Source: Lachnospiraceae bacterium (GTDB lineage: Bacteria; Bacillota; Clostridia; Lachnospirales; Lachnospiraceae). Taken from it: 17,882 nucleotides of DNA. Shown here in pieces: positions 13,184 to 17,882 of this stretch. A model generated the notes under the pieces. That model did no database searches. It was given only the letters and a program-made list of their open reading frames with translations, and was not told where the DNA came from. The position numbers were made by a program, and so were the translations under genes. The stretch is taken from contig JAJQID010000240.1 of assembly GCA_021199405.1 (NCBI GenBank), forward strand, positions 1-17,882, written 5' to 3'. The first letter of the stretch is position 1; each line of letters opens with the position of its first letter.

Positions 13184-14307
13184 GATGCAATACCCTCTCT
13201 CTTTTTTCTTTGCTGTAATTTAACGTTCAGTACAAAGCCTATCCCCATATACAGGCTTAACAGTGAGGTCAATCCGTAACTGATAAAAGGAAGCGGCAGC
13301 CCGGTATTAGGAAGAAGCAGCGTCGCAACCCCGATATTGAAAAACGACTGAAACCCAATCCAGGCGGCTACCCCCGCCGCCACAAGACGCCCGGCCATAT
13401 CCTTCGCCTTATATGCCGCGTAAAGGCATTCCAGGACAATGGAAAATAATACTGCGATCACTGCCACGCTTCCCTTGAAGCCAAATTCCTCGCCGATCAC
13501 GGCGAAAATAAAATCTGTGTGAGGCTCCAGAATATAGCTGCCGTTCTTTAAGCTGGTCACTTCATTATTCTTATAACCCTTTCCGTCCAGCTGTCCGGAA
13601 GCGATAGCCTTCACGCTGTATAGCTGCTGCCAGGCGGTATCTGGATACTCCTCCGGGTAAAGATAAGCCAGGATCCTCTCCTGCTGATGGGACGCCAGCA
13701 ACGTGGAATCCGGCTGAATAGCCAGAAAAATAAATATGGCTCCCACGGGAATCACAATGGCAAAGGCCGCCACCACATATTTCCAGCTGATCCCGCCCAC
13801 AAAAAGCAGAGTGCAGAGAATCGTCGCAATCACAATGGCTGTGGACAGATCCGGCTGTTTTAAGATCAGATAGGCCGGTACGGCAAACAGAACCGCAATG
13901 ATCAAAAGCATCCAGGGCTTATTCAGATCGCTTCTGTATTTCATAATAAACTGTGCCAAAAATAAAATCAATAGTAATTTCGATATTTCCGAAGGCTGAA
14001 ATGTAAAACTGCCGATCTGAATCCAGCGCTGAGCATTGTTGGAGCTGTCGCCAATATCTGTATAAAGCGTGACAAACAAAAGCACAGCCATTACCGCATA
14101 GATAAGCCAGTACAGCTTCAGAATTTTTGTATAATCAATCACGGATATGATCAGCATTAGAACAACGCCAATGCCAACGCCCATAATCTGCCGGCCCTGA
14201 TAACTCTCGTTGGCGCTGCCGATGGCATAGATGCCCATGACAGAAGCCAGAATGACCAGTATTACCAGACGAATATCGTAATATCTCCATTTGTATTTTT
14301 TGAGCAT
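13180..14307 (-). CDS. rodA: SEDS peptidoglycan polymerase RodA
   Basis: Lipid II glycosyltransferase of the elongation machinery, paired with a class B PBP. The 375-residue protein is very hydrophobic with about ten membrane helices. It carries SEDS signatures: QPSEISK (104-110), KQPDLSTA (150-157), the catalytic aspartate D265 in EPHTDFIF within the large outer loop, and NTGLPLPFISYG (334-345). RodA rather than FtsW is favoured because it shares the operon with mrdA (PBP2), its usual partner. It follows minE by 28 bases and overlaps mgsA by four. A GGGAG-type ribosome-binding site precedes the ATG. Confidence 0.93.
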   Translation of the reverse strand: MLKKYKWRYYDIRLVILVILASVMGIYAIGSANESYQGRQIMGVGIGVVLMLIISVIDYTKILKLYWLIYAVMAVLLFVTLYTDIGDSSNNAQRWIQIGSFTFQPSEISKLLLILFLAQFIMKYRSDLNKPWMLLIIAVLFAVPAYLILKQPDLSTAIVIATILCTLLFVGGISWKYVVAAFAIVIPVGAIFIFLAIQPDSTLLASHQQERILAYLYPEEYPDTAWQQLYSVKAIASGQLDGKGYKNNEVTSLKNGSYILEPHTDFIFAVIGEEFGFKGSVAVIAVLFSIVLECLYAAYKAKDMAGRLVAAGVAAWIGFQSFFNIGVATLLLPNTGLPLPFISYGLTSLLSLYMGIGFVLNVKLQQRKKREGIAS

Positions 14308-14335
14308 TCCTTCTCCCTTCGTAAAAGTCTGCCTG

Positions 14336-14605
14336 CTATTTGTCCCCGTTTCCGATATCCAGAATGGGAATATTGGCGCTCAGTATGGGATTCTTGCCGC
14401 CCCGTTCCATACTTCCGGTCTTGCTGATCTGAATCTCCATACTGTCCACATCAATCTTCATATATTTGGAAATGACTCTGGCAATGTCATTTTTAATCAT
14501 TTCCATGGTCTGCGCAGAACAGCTGACCCTGTCGGAAATCAGCAGAATTTTCAGCCGGTCTCTGGCAACCTCCCTGGAGCTTCTGCGTCTGAAAAAATTT
14601 CTCAT
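14336..14605 (-). CDS. minE: Cell division topological specificity factor MinE
   Basis: MinE displaces MinD from the membrane and stimulates its ATPase, driving the Min pattern that keeps division at midcell. The 89-residue protein has the amphipathic, basic N-terminus (MRNFFRRRSS), the MinD-contact region ARDRLKILLISDR, and the C-terminal topological domain with VISKYMKIDVDSMEI. AGGAGG lies before the ATG, and the gene starts nine bases after the minD stop. Because MinE is present, this organism should use an oscillating or MinE-regulated Min system rather than the MinJ/DivIVA type of Bacillus. Confidence 0.95.
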   Translation of the reverse strand: MRNFFRRRSSREVARDRLKILLISDRVSCSAQTMEMIKNDIARVISKYMKIDVDSMEIQISKTGSMERGGKNPILSANIPILDIGNGDK

Positions 14606-14614
14606 AAAGCCCTC

Positions 14615-15409
14615 CTAACTGGTGGTATGAAAGATTCCGGAGATCTTTGTCCAGAACGTGATCCTGCCAAATTCCAGATTTAAGGGAACATCCTTGCCGG
14701 ATACTCTGTAGGAGATATTCTGGTAGGCCTTCCCCGCCGGCGTCATGCTTCCCACCAGTGGCTCCCCCTGATTGGTGGAAATCACCACATGCTCATCATC
14801 CGGTACCACACCGATCAGAGGAACAGAAAGGATATCAGTCACATCCGAGGCGCTCATCATGTCTCCCCTGCGCACCATGTCCGCGCGGATCCGGTTGATG
14901 ACCAGTTCAATCTTTGAAAATTCTCTTGCCTCTAAAAGACCGATAATCCGATCCGCGTCCCGGATGGCGGATACCTCCGGAGTTGTCACCACAATGGCCC
15001 TGTCTGCCCCGGCTACCGCATTCTGAAAACCCTGTTCTATGCCGGCTGGACAATCCAGAATAATATAATCAAAAATTTCCCTCAGATGGGTTACCAGCTT
15101 GACCATCTGAGAGGGATTGACGCTGGTCTTGTCCCGGGTCTGGGCGCAGGGCATTAAGTACAGGCTGGGACGCCGCTTGTCACGAATCAGAGCCTGTTTT
15201 AAGCGGCAGTTTCCCTCCACCACGTCTACCAGATTATATACAATCCGGTTTTCAAGTCCCATGACCACGTCCAGATTCCGCAGGCCGATGTCCGTATCAA
15301 TCAGACAGACCTTGTACCCCATAGCGGCGAGTCCTGTACCCAGGTTGGCGCAGGTTGTGGTCTTTCCTACGCCGCCTTTCCCGCTTGTAACAACTAACAC
15401 TTCACTCAT
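14615..15409 (-). CDS. minD: Septum site-determining ATPase MinD
   Basis: Membrane-associated ATPase of the Min system. From the start at 15409 the protein has 264 residues and opens MSEVLVVTSGKGGVGKTT, with the deviant Walker A motif at 10-18. It continues with CLIDTDIGLRNLDVV, the switch-like DYIILDCPAGIEQGF and a basic/hydrophobic C-terminal segment (RITFWTKISGIF) that fits the membrane-targeting helix. A longer in-frame reading starting at 15841 is rejected: it runs out of frame through mrdA, and GGAGG precedes the ATG at 15409. minC is not next to it; the 61 bases to mrdA hold only the ribosome-binding site. Confidence 0.96.
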   Translation of the reverse strand: MSEVLVVTSGKGGVGKTTTCANLGTGLAAMGYKVCLIDTDIGLRNLDVVMGLENRIVYNLVDVVEGNCRLKQALIRDKRRPSLYLMPCAQTRDKTSVNPSQMVKLVTHLREIFDYIILDCPAGIEQGFQNAVAGADRAIVVTTPEVSAIRDADRIIGLLEAREFSKIELVINRIRADMVRRGDMMSASDVTDILSVPLIGVVPDDEHVVISTNQGEPLVGSMTPAGKAYQNISYRVSGKDVPLNLEFGRITFWTKISGIFHTTS

Positions 15410-15470
15410 AAGGAGTTCCTCCAAACAAATTTTTGCCAGATTTGTGGCCTTCTCCCGGAGTGCTTTTTTC

Positions 15471-17882
15471 TTAATTGTCGTTGGTAAGATTGGAGGAATC
15501 CATTTCAGTTGCCTCGGAATGAAGCACCTCCTCTTTATCTTCTGCAAAATAATATTCAAAAATCTGCTCGGCCAGCTGCGACGCGTAGGAAGAACTGTAG
15601 CCATAACAGATACGGCAGGCAACGCTGATTTCCGGCTCCTCATAAGGAGCATAGCCCACGAAAAGCGCATGATCCGGGCGGCTGGAGCTCTCCTGAGCGG
15701 TTCCGGTTTTGCCGGCCACTGCCACCGTTTCCTCCAGATCGGTGAAAACACTGGAGTTCTGAACCACAGCACGCATTCCTGTGTGGACAGCATCCCAGGT
15801 GCTGTCTGCAAATTCCACAGTGTTTCTGACCTCCGCCTCATACTCTTCCAGCACCGTGCCGTCGGAATCTGTCAGCCTGTCCAGCAGCGTCAGATTGTAG
15901 CAGGTACCGCCGTTGGCAATGGTTGTCACATACCTGGCCAGTCCAACTGTGGTATAGGAATTGGTGCCCTGACCGATGGCGGAGAGCACAGGAAGCTCCG
16001 TGGAAACCTGGGGCTCGGATTCGGAAATTTCCACACCGGAGGTTTCTGTCAGTCCGAACAGATCCGCGTAATAAGAAAGCCTGTCCAGACCAAGCTGGGC
16101 GTCGTACTCTCCATCTGCATCCAGACTCAGCCGGTATCCAACCTCATAGAAAAAGTAGTTGCAGGAATGCTGGATAGCCTGGGAGACCGTCAAAGAGCCG
16201 TGAGCACCGGGATAAATCCAGCAGCGGTAGGAGGTGGTAAACCGGGTAAAGATACCCTGACAGGTGATGGTTGTATCAGGTGTGATCACGCCCTCCTCCA
16301 GCGCCGCCGATGCGGATACCATTTTAAAGGTGGAGCCAGGCGCCGATTTCTGCTGAGTCGCGTAATTATACAGCGGATTGGACTGGTCAGCCTGCACCAT
16401 GGCATAATATTCCGCATCCACAGAATTTGCCATCATATTATTATCATAACTCGGATAGGATACAAGAGCCAGGACCTTTCCGGTATTTACATCCGTCACT
16501 ACTATGCTTCCCGCGTATGGATCCAGCGCCAGCTGCGCCGGAGTGATGTCCAGATTCTGTATCCTGTCGATCATAAACTGATAGGCGGAAATACTTCCGT
16601 TGTAGAGAGCGTCCACGGTTTCCTCGTCCAGATCTACCAGTCCCTGTTCAATCAGAATTTTGCATACCTGAGTTCCGCTGATGGTATCCATCTGAATCAT
16701 GTATTTAATGATCAGCTTCTGATAGGCGGAGGAATTCTCCGCAGCCTCAAACATAAACTCAATCAGCTTTTCATAAATTTCCTGCGAGTCGGCATACTCC
16801 CCCTCCAGATCCAGGTCGCTTACATCAATCCAGTTCTGAGAAATACAGTATTCCAGATACTCGGCCATGGAAATGGTCTCCTCGGAGAACCACGCCTGAT
16901 ATACCTCATCATCCGTATCCACCAGATCCATGTCAATGACGCCGTAGGACTTCAGAATTTCAATCAGCTGCTCCTCGTAAGCCTGGTATTCTGTGCTCAA
17001 TTTGTTGTAGGCGGTGCGTCCGGACATCATTTCCTCGTACAGATACTCATATCTTTCCTCCTTAAAGGACAGATAGGCCGCATACACCTCCTGCTCCACC
17101 TCTCCGGCGTCCTCCTGCGCCATGTGGGAGAGACTGATCACACTGTTGGAGAACAGCGCGTTGTACACATCATAAATCGGAATAATGATATCGGAGCTGT
17201 CCTCATTCTCTCCCATGGTATAGGTTTTGACATTCTGTATCTTTGATACGAGTATACCAGCAATGCTTTGTTCCAATATGTCGTAACATGCAATCTGAAG
17301 TTCAGAATCAATCGACAAATAAACATCATTTCCGGCAGTGGGAGACACGGTATCTTCCGTAGCCAGTACCCGGCCCACCGTATCCACGTAAACCGTCTCA
17401 TACCCCTTTTCACCCTGAAGCTCCAGCTCCATGTATTCCTCAATGCCGGACTTGCCCACCACATCGCTGGAGGTATATTTTTCCTCCTCGCCATCGGCGG
17501 CAAGCTCCGCGTTTAATTCCTCCAGCTCTGTGCTGCTGATTTTGCCCGTATATCCGAGAATCTGAGAAAAATATTCTCCGTAGGTATATCTTCGTACCGT
17601 ATCCTCCTCAATGGATACTCCCTGGAGCTGATCAATATTTTCCATGATTACGGCCACAGTAGCCTCGCTCACATCGGTGGCTACTGTTGTGCCCAGGTAG
17701 ATCTGATAAGCTGTCAGGCTCATGGCGTAGCGGACAGTGACGATCTGCAAAACTTCCGTTTTGGTATAACCCTGACCCACAAGGAAAATTTCATCCCCGT
17801 TGGAATCCTTTACAGTGTTCCCATCCTCGTCCGTCTCATAGCTTCCCACAGCAAATTTGGATTCCCCTGCCAGGTATTCCAT
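15471..17882 (-). CDS. mrdA: Penicillin-binding protein 2, elongation transpeptidase (partial)
   Basis: Class B transpeptidase that crosslinks peptidoglycan during elongation with RodA. Only the last 803 residues are in the window; the ATG at 17882 is probably internal, and the membrane anchor lies outside. In the visible numbering, the N-terminal dimerisation part ends with YTSSDVVGKSGIEEYME (136-152) and the transpeptidase motifs are STFK (517-520), SCN (573-575) and KTG (725-727). Between the strand DVYLSIDSELQ (186-196) and GSIVVTDVNTGKVLAL (458-473) there are about 240 residues, largely helical and rich in Glu, Asp and Tyr. This is far more than the short linker in E. coli PBP2. The C-terminal tail (EDKEEVLHSEATEMDSS) is acidic. 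It leads the mrdA-minD-minE-rodA-mgsA operon. Confidence 0.94.
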   Translation of the reverse strand: MEYLAGESKFAVGSYETDEDGNTVKDSNGDEIFLVGQGYTKTEVLQIVTVRYAMSLTAYQIYLGTTVATDVSEATVAVIMENIDQLQGVSIEEDTVRRYTYGEYFSQILGYTGKISSTELEELNAELAADGEEEKYTSSDVVGKSGIEEYMELELQGEKGYETVYVDTVGRVLATEDTVSPTAGNDVYLSIDSELQIACYDILEQSIAGILVSKIQNVKTYTMGENEDSSDIIIPIYDVYNALFSNSVISLSHMAQEDAGEVEQEVYAAYLSFKEERYEYLYEEMMSGRTAYNKLSTEYQAYEEQLIEILKSYGVIDMDLVDTDDEVYQAWFSEETISMAEYLEYCISQNWIDVSDLDLEGEYADSQEIYEKLIEFMFEAAENSSAYQKLIIKYMIQMDTISGTQVCKILIEQGLVDLDEETVDALYNGSISAYQFMIDRIQNLDITPAQLALDPYAGSIVVTDVNTGKVLALVSYPSYDNNMMANSVDAEYYAMVQADQSNPLYNYATQQKSAPGSTFKMVSASAALEEGVITPDTTITCQGIFTRFTTSYRCWIYPGAHGSLTVSQAIQHSCNYFFYEVGYRLSLDADGEYDAQLGLDRLSYYADLFGLTETSGVEISESEPQVSTELPVLSAIGQGTNSYTTVGLARYVTTIANGGTCYNLTLLDRLTDSDGTVLEEYEAEVRNTVEFADSTWDAVHTGMRAVVQNSSVFTDLEETVAVAGKTGTAQESSSRPDHALFVGYAPYEEPEISVACRICYGYSSSYASQLAEQIFEYYFAEDKEEVLHSEATEMDSSNLTNDN

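Noticed and set aside
15410..15841. 144-residue N-terminal extension of MinD
   Set aside because: The extension is mrdA sequence read in another frame. MinD begins with its own ribosome-binding site at 15409.
15117..17246. Plus-strand open frame of 709 codons
   Set aside because: It is fully antisense to mrdA and minD, whose active-site motifs are intact. It has no domain I recognise and no ribosome-binding site. It exists because the minus-strand genes rarely use codons that give stops in this frame.
1..17882. Mobile element, CRISPR array, tRNA or phage island
   Set aside because: No transposase, integrase, regularly spaced repeat array or tRNA cloverleaf was seen; gene content is core housekeeping throughout.

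Overview
The window looks like a chromosomal core region of an anaerobic Gram-positive bacterium of the class Clostridia, most likely family Lachnospiraceae. This rests on the gene order mrdA-minD-minE-rodA-mgsA-D,D-carboxypeptidase, on the rplU-prp-rpmA-obgE operon with a Prp-cleavable N-terminus on ribosomal protein L27, and on small conserved families (Cytidylate_kin2, a small P-loop protein, an orphan HlyD-like protein) that I associate with Lachnospiraceae. Almost every gene is on the minus strand, so the description runs from the right end to the left. I see no rRNA, tRNA, transposase, phage gene or CRISPR array.

Right part (17882 down to 11824): a cell-shape and division operon. It contains the 3' part of mrdA (PBP2, with a large acidic insertion), minD, minE, rodA, mgsA (methylglyoxal synthase with two altered catalytic positions) and a lipoprotein D,D-carboxypeptidase. 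Genes are tightly spaced or overlap. minC is not between mrdA and minD.

Middle (11783 down to 8875): three single-gene units. A small P-loop protein has its own promoter and is followed by a UUCG hairpin terminator. An HlyD-like membrane-anchored protein follows an unusual structured spacer. sepF has a near-consensus promoter and a strong terminator. Next come aroB-lspA-rluD (8838 to 6251), and then a Cytidylate_kin2 protein with its own AT-rich promoter (6134 to 5508).

Left part: a plus-strand HAD-family hydrolase (4760-5497) converges on the Cytidylate_kin2 gene and diverges from a glycogen-debranching-type enzyme (4532 to 2517). The stop codon of the debranching gene lies inside the -35 box of a consensus promoter that drives rplU-prp-rpmA-obgE through a folded L21-type leader. 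A ribosome-binding-like sequence at the left edge suggests that this operon continues outside the window.

The region combines envelope growth (PBP2, RodA, carboxypeptidase), division placement (MinD, MinE, SepF), lipoprotein maturation (LspA) and ribosome biogenesis (L21, L27, Prp, Obg, RluD). I did not find a clear new multi-gene system. The observations best worth checking are the altered active site of MgsA, the PBP2 insertion, the absence of minC, and the structured spacer at 11084-11220 with a hidden 32-codon frame next to two poorly understood genes.
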